Source: Mucilaginibacter sp. Bleaf8 (GTDB lineage: Bacteria > Bacteroidota > Bacteroidia > Sphingobacteriales > Sphingobacteriaceae). Taken from it: a stretch of 64,000 nt of DNA. Positions 1-7,863 of this stretch are shown in pieces. The notes under the pieces were generated by a model. The model did no database searches, was not told the DNA's origin, and saw nothing but the letters and a program-made list of their open reading frames with translations. The translations under genes were made by a program, and so were the position numbers. Numbering within the stretch: position 1 is the first letter of the stretch; every line of letters begins with the position of its first letter. Location of the stretch: the NCBI RefSeq assembly GCF_018390515.1, contig NZ_JAHBBK010000001.1, positions 744,001 to 808,000 on the forward strand. Reading direction: 5' to 3'.

Positions 1-545
1 AAGCCATAGTTACCTGATGCATGGTTAGGCGATTCTTTGGTCAGTTCGGGGTGAGCCAAAAAACCGAATACGCCTAAACGGTAATTCACGGTGATGGTAA
101 CAATGCCTTGTTTAGCCATCTTCTCCCCATCGTAACGCGGTTCGGAACCATCGCCGGCAATATAACCGCCGCCGTAAAAGTAAACCAATACCGGTAGTTT
201 TTCCTTAAATGTTTTGGCAGGTGTCCATACATTCAGGTACAAACAATCCTCGCTCATGCCCGATGAACGGAAATTCATATCGCCAAATACCTTTTTTTGC
301 ATGGCATTATTGCCAAAATGATCGGCTTTGCGTACATCGGTCCAGTTATCAGCCGGTTGGGGTTCGCGCCAACGCAAATCGCCCACCGGCGGCTTTGCAA
401 ACGGAACACCTTTGAAACTTTTAATGCCCGACGCTTCGGCAGTGCCCTCCAACATGCCGTTGGCTACCCGCACTCTGGCAACTTGGGCGCTCATTACTAA
501 TGGCACAAATTGAATGGCAATCAATATAGTATGAAATAGCTTCAT
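1..545 (-). CDS. Carboxylesterase type B family protein, C-terminus cut by window edge
   Basis: The visible 181 residues are the N-terminal part of an alpha/beta-hydrolase of the carboxylesterase/para-nitrobenzyl esterase family. A signal peptide (MKLFHTILIAIQFVPLVMSA) is followed by the family N-terminus with the FKGVPFAKPPVG block, the SEDCLYLNVWTP block around residue 100, and the oxyanion-hole segment PVLVYFYGGGY. The nucleophile serine motif lies beyond the edge, so activity cannot be judged. The ATG at 545 was chosen because a clean signal peptide starts there. The protein is probably periplasmic or outer-membrane associated and hydrolyses a carboxylic ester; the substrate is unknown. 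Family assignment is firm. Confidence 0.9.
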   Translation of the reverse strand, partial: MKLFHTILIAIQFVPLVMSAQVARVRVANGMLEGTAEASGIKSFKGVPFAKPPVGDLRWREPQPADNWTDVRKADHFGNNAMQKKVFGDMNFRSSGMSEDCLYLNVWTPAKTFKEKLPVLVYFYGGGYIAGDGSEPRYDGEKMAKQGIVTITVNYRLGVFGFLAHPELTKESPNHASGNYG

Positions 546-922
546 TGATAACAGTATTAAGTATGGAAGTTCTGTATGGTTAGTAAACGTTAATAATGGA
601 GTACAATTATAGATATTGAGGGCAGACGATCAAATTTATTATCACAAAATAAATAAAAACGTTACACAGCATTTGGATACCTGAGTTTAAAGCTAATCTT
701 GATTTTTTTATCTTTGCCGCATCAAAATGAAAAGCACCATTTACAATAGCCCGGTTACACCACCCTGAATGCCGTTTTGTAAACGCAATGATAGTTAAGG
801 TTTAGCCCCCTGATATCTATGCATTTGTTGTGCTCAACTTTCCTTTTTAAATTATTCTGTAAACGGCTGTTTACGGGCGTTATTAACTTACATCAGTTCG
901 ATACTGATGCCATTACTTTATT
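546..922. other. Non-coding spacer with an orphan promoter-like box
   Basis: This 377-base spacer separates the esterase from the sulfate-permease-like gene. It contains a perfect Bacteroidetes -7 element, TATCTTTG, at 709-716 on the plus strand. An ATG at 727 opens a 13-codon ORF ending at 768. No conserved gene, tRNA or hairpin of note was seen. The box may start the transcript of the downstream SulP gene with a long leader, or may belong to a lost gene. Confidence 0.5.
709..716 (+). promoter_or_regulatory. Predicted -7 promoter element TATCTTTG
   Basis: This is an exact match to the Bacteroidetes housekeeping -7 consensus TAnnTTTG. No convincing TTG at -33 is present. The next large gene (SulP) begins 207 bases downstream, so the assignment is uncertain. 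Confidence 0.4.
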
Positions 923-2458
923 ATGCCGAACGCTTTACGCTTATTCGACTTTTCACAAAAAATCAATTATAAAAATGAAATACTGGCCGGACTTACCGTT
1001 GCCATGACTATGATGCCCGAGTCATTATCGTTTGCCATATTAGCCGGTTTCCCGCCGCTAACAGGTTTATATGCCGCTTTTATTATGGGCCTGGTTACTG
1101 CCATACTTGGTGGCCGGCCCGGACTCGTATCCGGCGGTGCGGGTGCTACTGTTGTGTTATTAATTGCGCTGATGAAACAACATGGCATCGAATATGTGTT
1201 TGGCGCCGTTGCCCTTGCAGGTGTTATTCAGATAATGGTAGGCGTGTTTAAGCTGGGCAAATTCATCAGGCTGGTACCACAACCGGTAATGTATGGCTTT
1301 GTGAATGGTTTGGCGGTTATCATTTTTACGGCACAGTTAGAGCAATTCAAAACTAAGGTTGGCAACGAGCAGGTTTGGCTTAGCGGAACGCCATTGCTGA
1401 TTATGGGTGGTTTAGTGGCACTAACCATTGCTATTGTGCTTTTACTCCCGCGAATTACCAAAGCTGTTCCGCCATCGCTGGTGGCAATTATTGCCGTGTT
1501 TTTGATTGTATTCGGTTTTGGCATACCAACCAAAACAGTAAGGGATATCGCAGCTGTTAGCCGCGGCTTCCCTCCGTTCCACATCCCGCAAATACCATTT
1601 ACATGGGATACCCTGCAAATCATCTTTCCCTATGCGCTGATCATGGCCGGCGTAGGTCTTACCGAAGGTTTACTGACGCTTAATTTAGTAGACGAAATGA
1701 CTGCAACCCGTGGCAACAGTAACCGCGAATGTGTGGCCCAGGGAACAGCCAACATCTTGAATGGCTTTTTTACCGGCATGGGCGGCTGCCCCATGATTGC
1801 TCAAACACTGGTTAATTTATCTGCCGGTGCAAGGGCCCGCCTGTCGGGCATCATTGCTGCGCTAACCATATTGATGATCATACTTTTCGGCGCTCCTGTA
1901 ATTGAGCGCGTACCAATGGCTGCCTTAACCGGTGTGATGATTATGGTGGCCATTGGCACTTTTGAATGGATGAGTTTCAAAGTCATCAACAAAATGCCAA
2001 AGGCTGATATTTTTGTGGGTATACTGGTGGCGGTTATCACGGTTTGGTTGCACAACCTGGCGCTGGCGGTACTTATAGGCGTCGTTATATCGGCACTGGT
2101 ATTTGCCTGGGAAAGCGCTAAACGCATCCGCGCGCGCAAGTATTTGGACGAGCATGGGATAAAACATTATGAGATATATGGGCCGTTGTTTTTTGGATCG
2201 ATAACAGCATTCAATGAAAAGTTTGATGTAGCTGCCGACCCAGCCGAGGTCATCATTGATTTTAAAGAAAGCCGCATTGCCGATATGTCGGCTATTGAAG
2301 CATTGAATAAACTAACCGAACGCTACCATCAAACCGGCAAGAAATTATATTTAAAACACCTTAGTGAGGATTGCCGACTGCTGCTCAAAAATGCAGATGC
2401 GGTGATTGAGGTAAATGTGATGGAAGATCCGACCTATCGGGTAGCTACCGACCGTTAA
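923..2458 (+). CDS. SulP family anion permease with C-terminal STAS domain
   Basis: This 511-residue inner-membrane protein belongs to the SulP/SLC26 transporters, which move sulfate, bicarbonate or other anions. Residues about 20-390 form the hydrophobic transporter core, opening with the typical ILAGLTVAMTMMPESLSFA segment and followed by the GLYAAF and GGRPGLVSGGAGA segments. Residues about 415-500 are a cytosolic STAS domain with the DMSAIEAL loop at the position of the anti-sigma-antagonist phosphoserine. The substrate cannot be read from the sequence; no cys genes lie nearby. The length fits the shorter bacterial SulP members. The ATG at 923 gives the usual short N-terminus. Confidence 0.93.
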   Translation: MPNALRLFDFSQKINYKNEILAGLTVAMTMMPESLSFAILAGFPPLTGLYAAFIMGLVTAILGGRPGLVSGGAGATVVLLIALMKQHGIEYVFGAVALAGVIQIMVGVFKLGKFIRLVPQPVMYGFVNGLAVIIFTAQLEQFKTKVGNEQVWLSGTPLLIMGGLVALTIAIVLLLPRITKAVPPSLVAIIAVFLIVFGFGIPTKTVRDIAAVSRGFPPFHIPQIPFTWDTLQIIFPYALIMAGVGLTEGLLTLNLVDEMTATRGNSNRECVAQGTANILNGFFTGMGGCPMIAQTLVNLSAGARARLSGIIAALTILMIILFGAPVIERVPMAALTGVMIMVAIGTFEWMSFKVINKMPKADIFVGILVAVITVWLHNLALAVLIGVVISALVFAWESAKRIRARKYLDEHGIKHYEIYGPLFFGSITAFNEKFDVAADPAEVIIDFKESRIADMSAIEALNKLTERYHQTGKKLYLKHLSEDCRLLLKNADAVIEVNVMEDPTYRVATDR

Positions 2459-2491
2459 AACTTTGCTTGTTTAATTGCTGTATTATACATT

Positions 2492-2962
2492 ATGCCCAGA
2501 CAAAGCGCCGGTATCTTACTCTACAGAATACAAAACAATCAAACGGAGGTGTTTTTGGTACACCCGGGTGGCCCATACTTTTTAAATAAGGACTTGGGTG
2601 CATGGAGTATACCTAAAGGTGAATACCCGGATGATGAGGAGCCGCTTACCGCCGCCCGCCGTGAGTTTGCCGAAGAAACAGGACAAACCGTGAACGGGAC
2701 ATTTCTGCCGCTACCCGCTATAAAGCAAAAAGGCGGCAAAGTAGTACAAGCCTGGGCTGTTGAGGGCAACATTGATCCGGAAACCGTTGTAAGCAACACG
2801 TTCAGGATGGAGTACCCTTACAAGTCGGGTAAATGGATTACCGTACCTGAGGTAGATAAAGCCGCCTGGTTTGATTTAGAAACGGCTAAGGCTAAAATAA
2901 ACGCAGCCCAGGCGGCACTGGTTACTGCTCTGGAGCAAGTACTGAATACCAATGCAGGCTGA
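2492..2962 (+). CDS. NUDIX hydrolase
   Basis: This 156-residue cytosolic hydrolase acts on a nucleoside diphosphate linked to another moiety. The Nudix box GX5EX7REUXEEXGU is intact at residues 43-65 (G43, E49, R57-E58, E61-E62, G64), so a Mg-dependent active site is expected. The opening with MPRQSAGILLYR and the VFLVHPGGP and WSIPKGE blocks resemble the DR1025/MutT-like diadenosine-polyphosphate and NUDIX-domain proteins common in Bacteroidota. The substrate is not predictable. It lies 33 bases after the SulP gene, possibly co-transcribed, and converges on the cytochrome gene. Confidence 0.92.
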   Translation: MPRQSAGILLYRIQNNQTEVFLVHPGGPYFLNKDLGAWSIPKGEYPDDEEPLTAARREFAEETGQTVNGTFLPLPAIKQKGGKVVQAWAVEGNIDPETVVSNTFRMEYPYKSGKWITVPEVDKAAWFDLETAKAKINAAQAALVTALEQVLNTNAG

Positions 2963-2983
2963 GCTGCTATATTAAAATATTAT

Positions 2984-3475
2984 TTACTGAGCAGGAGCTG
3001 CCTGTGGCGCTGGTGTTTGAGGCTGCTGGCGTGCACCTTCGGGACGAGGCGTATGTGCCGGCTTTACTTCCAAATGTGCTACCCCGCGGTGGCAAGTATT
3101 GCAATTTACATTCAATTCCATTACGCGGCCTATTGAATCTTTACCTGCTTTAAAATATTTTTTGTTGATATCGGCCGTCATGCGGTACATCTGGCGGGCC
3201 ATGCTTTTTTCAGGCTTGGTATCTAATGCCCAGTCCATTTTTTTAGTATCCTCGTTGCGGGCATGGCAAAAGCCACAACGTACGCCTAAGGCAGCATTCC
3301 ACTCCTCCATCACATCGTGTAACTGATGTTCTGAAATGTTTTTAGGTAATACTTTCAAGTTTTTAAATTGATGTTCTTCTGCCTGTTGCTGAGTTTGTTG
3401 CATCGATGTTGTTGACACGAAAACGACAACACCCAACAGGGCAGTTGTGAGAAGGGCTTTTTTACCGAATAGCAT
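2984..3475 (-). CDS. Small periplasmic di-haem c-type cytochrome
   Basis: This 163-residue protein has an N-terminal signal or anchor (residues 5-25) and two haem-binding motifs, CGFCH at 67-71 and CNTCH at 125-129. The spacing and the HDVMEEWNAALGVRCGFCH context match the family annotated as photosynthetic reaction-centre cytochrome c subunit-like, which is widespread in non-photosynthetic Bacteroidota. The tail after residue 140 is rich in Pro, Ala and Gln and looks disordered. It is probably an electron carrier in the periplasm; its partner is unknown. No haem-maturation genes are adjacent. Confidence 0.88.
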   Translation of the reverse strand: MLFGKKALLTTALLGVVVFVSTTSMQQTQQQAEEHQFKNLKVLPKNISEHQLHDVMEEWNAALGVRCGFCHARNEDTKKMDWALDTKPEKSMARQMYRMTADINKKYFKAGKDSIGRVMELNVNCNTCHRGVAHLEVKPAHTPRPEGARQQPQTPAPQAAPAQ

Positions 3476-3565
3476 ATATTTAGGGTGTTTGAATAAGTAA
3501 ATATATGCAACAACATCAAAATGTCATAAATATGTCACCAGCTTTGCAGCAAAGAATCACAAATG

Positions 3566-4408
3566 TTACAAATATGGCGCAATCAGTTGCTCGCTTATTT
3601 GCCAAAGCTTATTACGTGCTGATGCGTTTTGAGCGGCCAAGTTAGTTTTAGCCACCTGCTGCTTTTTAAAGTATTGTCCGTTAAGCTTGGGACTAATTTT
3701 TACCTGCGAAGCTAAATAAATTGATGTTTGTGCTCCCTGCTGCGGTGTAATCATGAAAGGCTTCCCCAGCCACATCAGTACTTTGCCCAAACCGCCAAGC
3801 TCACTGCCAAAGCCAGTCTTAACCACACCTGGATGCAAGGCATACGCCGTAATACCTTTGGGGCCAAAACGCTCGGCTAATGATTTGGCAAACCATATAT
3901 TAGACAGCTTGGCTAAAGCGTAAGCACCAAATGCGGAATACTCTTTAAATTGCACATCATTAAGCATCAGCACCTTACCCATCTTGTGCGCCTCAGAGCT
4001 GACGTTGATAACACGTGCCTGCCCTTTCTCGAGCAGGGGCATTAAGCTTAAGGTTAATAGAAAATGGCCAACATGATTCATGGCAAAAGTTAGCTCGATA
4101 CCATCTTTACTCTCCTGCCTGTGCGCATTGATGCCACCTGCATTATTGATAAGGGTATTAATTGCAAACAGCTTGCCCTTCAGCTGATCGGCCGCATCTT
4201 TTACACTTTGCAAATCGGCCAGGTCGCAATGCACTACAAAAATGCTGCGATTACCGGTTTGTTGTACAAGTTCTTTTTTAAGCTGCTCACCTTTCTCCGT
4301 ATTACGCACCAGCAAGTATAAGGCATGGTCTTTTTGCGCCAGCGCTAAAGCTGTTTCTTTACCAATACCTGATGTTGCTCCTGTTATTACGGTTGTTCTG
4401 AAAGGCAT
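3566..4408 (-). CDS. Short-chain dehydrogenase/reductase (retinol-dehydrogenase-like)
   Basis: This 280-residue NAD(P)-dependent oxidoreductase of the SDR superfamily has the Rossmann glycine motif GATSGIG at 10-16, NNAG at 88-91, the active-site serine in INVSSEA at about 137-138 and the catalytic YxxxK pair Tyr163/Lys167. The overall pattern is that of the retinol dehydrogenase/WW-domain oxidoreductase-like subgroup, whose bacterial substrates are generally unknown. It is cytosolic and monocistronic. It starts 261 bases from the divergent BlaI-type regulator. Confidence 0.92.
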   Translation of the reverse strand: MPFRTTVITGATSGIGKETALALAQKDHALYLLVRNTEKGEQLKKELVQQTGNRSIFVVHCDLADLQSVKDAADQLKGKLFAINTLINNAGGINAHRQESKDGIELTFAMNHVGHFLLTLSLMPLLEKGQARVINVSSEAHKMGKVLMLNDVQFKEYSAFGAYALAKLSNIWFAKSLAERFGPKGITAYALHPGVVKTGFGSELGGLGKVLMWLGKPFMITPQQGAQTSIYLASQVKISPKLNGQYFKKQQVAKTNLAAQNASARNKLWQISEQLIAPYL

Positions 4409-4622
4409 AATGCAAATTAATGAGATTAATGGGTTACTAAGTTATTGAGTTGAATCAGCTTTTTTAAGTAAATGTTTTATTATGACGAATAATTCATATT
4501 TAATACCGGAATTATTTAAGAATCCAGCAATTTAGAAACAACACGTCTGACACACTTTATCTATAAAAGCGTTCGGCAATAAACAACGACTAACTTCTCT
4601 TTAAAATATTTCATAATAACAC

Positions 4623-4653
4623 TTGACATTGTTACGAAACATTCGTAGATTTA
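4623..4653 (+). promoter_or_regulatory. Promoter of the BlaI/M56 operon
   Basis: A -33 TTG at 4623-4625 and a -7 TAGATTTA (one mismatch from TAnnTTTG) at 4646-4653 are separated by 20 bases, the usual Bacteroidetes spacing. Transcription would start about 12 bases before the ATG at 4670. Both operator dyads overlap this promoter. Confidence 0.6.
4633..4647. promoter_or_regulatory. BlaI-type operator dyad 1
   Basis: The perfect inverted repeat TACGAA-ACA-TTCGTA lies inside the spacer of the predicted promoter, 19 bases upstream of a second similar dyad. Position and symmetry suit autorepression by the BlaI/MecI-type protein encoded directly downstream. Confidence 0.65.
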
Positions 4654-4666
4654 CGAAAACATCGTA
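4652..4666. promoter_or_regulatory. BlaI-type operator dyad 2
   Basis: The inverted repeat TACGA-AAACA-TCGTA covers the end of the -7 box and the expected start of transcription. It has the same 15-base length and outer bases as dyad 1, with the same following GAT. Confidence 0.65.
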
Positions 4667-4669
4667 GAT

Positions 4670-5032
4670 ATGGAAAAATTAACAATACAAGAAGAAGAAG
4701 CCATGCAGGTTGTATGGAATAGCAACGGCGGGTTTATTAAAGATTTTTTAGATGTTATGCCCGAGCCTAAGCCGCCCTACACCACACTGGCATCCACTAT
4801 TAAAAATCTGGAACGCAAAAAGTACCTGACTGCAGAAAAAATAGGCAACACCTACCGATACATGCCTGCCGTAAAGCAGGAAGAATATAAAAAAGGCTTT
4901 TTAAGCGGTGTAGTAAACAGTTATTTCCAGAGCTCCTATAAAGAGCTGGTCACATTTTTTGCCCGCGATAAAAAGATCAGTGCCGAAGAACTGAAGGAGA
5001 TTATCAACATGATTGAGAACCCTAAAAATTAA
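4670..5032 (+). CDS. BlaI/MecI/CopY family transcriptional repressor
   Basis: This 120-residue winged-helix repressor opens with the family block LTIQEEEAMQVVW and has the recognition region PPYTTLASTIKNLERKKYL at about residues 38-56, then a dimerisation tail. In the family the repressor is inactivated when a membrane M56 peptidase of the BlaR1/MecR1 type senses a signal. The M56 gene follows after 5 bases, so the two form one operon. Two operator-like dyads overlap the promoter and indicate autoregulation. No beta-lactamase gene is present, so the regulated targets are unknown. Confidence 0.95.
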   Translation: MEKLTIQEEEAMQVVWNSNGGFIKDFLDVMPEPKPPYTTLASTIKNLERKKYLTAEKIGNTYRYMPAVKQEEYKKGFLSGVVNSYFQSSYKELVTFFARDKKISAEELKEIINMIENPKN

Positions 5033-5037
5033 AAGCC

Positions 5038-6642
5038 ATGCCAGCTTTACTCATCTATCTGCTAAAAGTGAACATAGCCCTGGTGTTGTTTTGTATTGGC
5101 TATTATACCATTTTAAGGCAGCTCACTTTTTACACTTTAAACAGAGTTTATTTAATAGTGGCTATTCTTTTTTCAAGCATCTACCCATGTATTAATTTAT
5201 GGAGCCTGTTCGGACATCAGGAAATAGCTCAGCCCATTCAGCGCATAGTAATTATACTCAATTCCCAGCAAGCTGAATTAATCCAGCCGGATACGCAGGC
5301 GGCGTACTTGAACTGGCTGATTATAATTTATTGGCTGGGTATGGGCATTATGAGTTTGCGTTTGCTGATTCATCTTTTCTCACTGGTCAGGCTACACCGT
5401 AACTCCAAGCTTACACGCATGGAGCAACAGCCTATACGTATCATAACAGAAAGTACCAACCCTTTCTCCTTCTGGCAAAGCATTTACCTGAACCCAAGGC
5501 AACACAAGCAGGAAGAGCTGCCCGCCATAATTGCGCATGAGCAGGTGCATATTAAGCAATGGCATACTTTAGATATTTTACTAAGTGAACTAAGCATTGT
5601 TTTTTATTGGTTTAACCCCGGTGTATGGCTGATAAAAAAAGCAGTTAGCGAAAATCTGGAATTCATAACAGACCGGCGAGTACTACAGCAAGGCACTGAC
5701 GCCAAAAGTTACCAATACAGCTTATTATACACCAGCCTGAACACCTCCCCCAACGCCATAGGTAACCATTTTAACATATCAACTATTAAAAAACGAATAA
5801 TTATGATGAACGCAAAAAGATCTTCCACATTCAGCCTTACCAGGTATGGCTTTATTTTACCGGCAATAGTGCTGCTATCGGCCGCATTTGGCACATCAAA
5901 GGCTGCACTTTTAGAGGGAGCAAAGGCTAAAGTCAACTTGCTAACTCAATTTACATCAACGGAATCAGCTAAAGGTATCAAAACTAATCCACCCACAGCT
6001 TTAACGGAGCATACAAAAAAGGCGCAAACAGATACAACTAAAGTATCGGTAAGGGTAATTAAATTCAATGATAATACCGACTCGGTATTATACATCGTTA
6101 ATGGAAAACCGGCCAGCAACCTGGTATTAACAAAAATTAAACCCGCCAATATTCAAAGGATGGATGTTATTAAACCACCTCAATCGGTCGAATTGTTTGG
6201 CAAAAGCGGTAGCAAAGGCGTAATTTCCCTTATTACTAAAGATGGGGTAAACTTACCATCCGCTTTACAGCTTCAACGAAAGCTTAAAACATTGCCCAAT
6301 TCTAACACTTCAAAAGCTATTGAGGTGGTAACCCTAAAATTCCCTGATACTACCAGTCAAGTAACACATAGTAAAAATTCGTCTGGTACGTTCGTTGTTA
6401 CAGGCAATGCTGATACCACAAAGCAACTACGCATACAATTAAGAGAGCCAAACAAAGGTCCTAAACCCTTAATAGTGATTGACGGTGTAATTAAAGAACA
6501 CGCAGAGATAGAAAGCTTGAATCCTGATGATATTAAGAGTATAAATGTATTGAAAGATGCATCAGCCACTACCCCTTACGGCGAAAAAGGCAAAAACGGT
6601 GTGATTGAAATTACTACTAAAAACGGTAAAAAAGATAATTAA
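5038..6642 (+). CDS. M56 family (BlaR1-like) membrane metallopeptidase with TonB-plug-like repeats
   Basis: This 534-residue protein has transmembrane segments at about 5-25, 37-55 and 92-115. The zinc-peptidase motif HEQVH is at 167-171 with Glu208 in NLEFITD as the likely third ligand, and a further membrane segment lies at about 272-290. Instead of the penicillin-binding sensor of BlaR1, the outer part carries two repeats that resemble TonB-receptor plug segments, each with a V/IDG or VNGK start, an I-x-x-M/I-x-V-I/L-K core and a final GV-I-x-I/L-T-x-x-G strand (about 340-405 and 475-530). It is predicted to sense an envelope signal and cleave the co-encoded repressor. The ligand is unknown. 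Confidence 0.9.
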   Translation: MPALLIYLLKVNIALVLFCIGYYTILRQLTFYTLNRVYLIVAILFSSIYPCINLWSLFGHQEIAQPIQRIVIILNSQQAELIQPDTQAAYLNWLIIIYWLGMGIMSLRLLIHLFSLVRLHRNSKLTRMEQQPIRIITESTNPFSFWQSIYLNPRQHKQEELPAIIAHEQVHIKQWHTLDILLSELSIVFYWFNPGVWLIKKAVSENLEFITDRRVLQQGTDAKSYQYSLLYTSLNTSPNAIGNHFNISTIKKRIIMMNAKRSSTFSLTRYGFILPAIVLLSAAFGTSKAALLEGAKAKVNLLTQFTSTESAKGIKTNPPTALTEHTKKAQTDTTKVSVRVIKFNDNTDSVLYIVNGKPASNLVLTKIKPANIQRMDVIKPPQSVELFGKSGSKGVISLITKDGVNLPSALQLQRKLKTLPNSNTSKAIEVVTLKFPDTTSQVTHSKNSSGTFVVTGNADTTKQLRIQLREPNKGPKPLIVIDGVIKEHAEIESLNPDDIKSINVLKDASATTPYGEKGKNGVIEITTKNGKKDN

Positions 6643-6667
6643 CCTCCTCCTTACTCACAAATAAAGA

Positions 6668-7753
6668 TCAGCTGGCTTCGGCCAGCTTTTCTTTTTCCAG
6701 TATTTCAAGCAATGCCTTCTCTGCCGTATTTAGTTCCGATGCTTTAATGTCTTTATCTTCATCCAGGTTCTGGATATACTTAAACAAGGTACCCTCCTCA
6801 TAGCTTTTGATAACCGTAGGGTGCACGTAATACTTTTTACAAACCGTACGGGTGTTGCCCAGCGTTAGCGCCACCTCATCCAGCACGCTGATGATGTTCT
6901 TTTTGCATTGGGTTTGATTGTCGAATTCACCGGCCTCTTTAAAAGCATACAGCGCACTTACACTACCGGCCCATGTTCTGAAATCTTTGGCGGTAAAGTC
7001 TTCGCCGGTTATTTGTTTTAAGTAGTCGTTCACATCGCCCGAATCAATGGTACAGCGTTTACCATCACCATCATAATATTGAAACAGCTCTTTACCCGGT
7101 ATATCTCTGCACTGTTTTACCAGTCGGGCCAGCTTTTTACTTTGCAGGTCTATCTTGTGATAAACGCCTTTTTTACCTTTAAATTCAAAATTTATTTTTG
7201 AACCATCCACATGTACATGCTTGTTCAGCATGGTGGTTAGGCCATAAGAACCATACAGCTTTTTGTAAGACTCGTTACCAATACGAATACTGGTCAGCTC
7301 CATTAACCGCACAACTAAGGCAAGCACTTTATCATGGTCAAGTTTATGCCGCTGCAAATCCTTATCCACCTGTTCACGTATGGCAGGTAAGTGCGCAGCG
7401 AAAGCCTGCAACCGGTGATATTTGGACTGATTGCGGATCTTGTTCCAATCGGCATGGTAGCGGTATTGTTTGCGGCCCGCCACGTCAACGCCTGTAAATT
7501 GCAAATGGCTGTTTTCATGAGGCGATATCCATATTTTAGTGTAAGCAGGCGGTATCACCATTTTGTTGAAGCGCTGTATCAGCTCCTTATCGCGCACTAA
7601 TTCCCCATCCGGACTATAATAGCTATAGCCCTTACCCGAGGCCTTGCGCGTGTAACCCGGCGTAGTATCCGATACATAACGCAGTCCGGCTGCTTTTGCA
7701 GTAATTTTAGGATCGCGGCCAATTTTTTCGAGTTTTTTGAGGAGGCGGTTCAT
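6668..7753 (-). CDS. DNA topoisomerase IB (poxvirus/bacterial type)
   Basis: This 361-residue enzyme relaxes supercoils by nicking one strand through a 3'-phosphotyrosine. Landmarks are the N-terminal TPGYTRKASGKGYSYYSPDG block, the catalytic-domain RIGNESY block at about 155-163, the DFRTWAGSV block at about 258-266, and the active-site tyrosine within KKYYVHP near residue 310. The length fits the bacterial TopIB family, somewhat longer than the poxvirus enzyme. It is cytosolic and transcribed alone. Its last codons form a terminator hairpin for the convergent operon. Confidence 0.95.
   Translation of the reverse strand: MNRLLKKLEKIGRDPKITAKAAGLRYVSDTTPGYTRKASGKGYSYYSPDGELVRDKELIQRFNKMVIPPAYTKIWISPHENSHLQFTGVDVAGRKQYRYHADWNKIRNQSKYHRLQAFAAHLPAIREQVDKDLQRHKLDHDKVLALVVRLMELTSIRIGNESYKKLYGSYGLTTMLNKHVHVDGSKINFEFKGKKGVYHKIDLQSKKLARLVKQCRDIPGKELFQYYDGDGKRCTIDSGDVNDYLKQITGEDFTAKDFRTWAGSVSALYAFKEAGEFDNQTQCKKNIISVLDEVALTLGNTRTVCKKYYVHPTVIKSYEEGTLFKYIQNLDEDKDIKASELNTAEKALLEILEKEKLAEAS
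6670..6696 (+). terminator. Intrinsic terminator of the BlaI/M56 operon, inside the end of the topoisomerase gene
   Basis: A 7-bp stem AGCTGGC/GCCAGCT closed by a TTCG tetraloop (6670-6687) is followed by the T-rich run TTTTCTTTTT. It reads on the plus strand 28 bases after the M56 stop. The stem lies in the last codons of the convergent topoisomerase IB gene. Confidence 0.65.
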
Positions 7754-7863
7754 AATGTAAGCTTTAACAAGAATGCCAATATTAAGTTTTACTATCTACT
7801 GACCATCAATCACGAACAAAGCCCCCTACCTCACAGTTGTTTAATTGATTAAACAAACACAAC

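Noticed and set aside
2963..2983. Possible terminator between the NUDIX and cytochrome genes
   Set aside because: Only 21 bases, with no stable stem found.
4431..4437. A further GGGTTAC word near the SDR gene start
   Set aside because: Lacks the TTTT-AA continuation and lies outside the sigma locus; it shows the 7-base word alone is not decisive.
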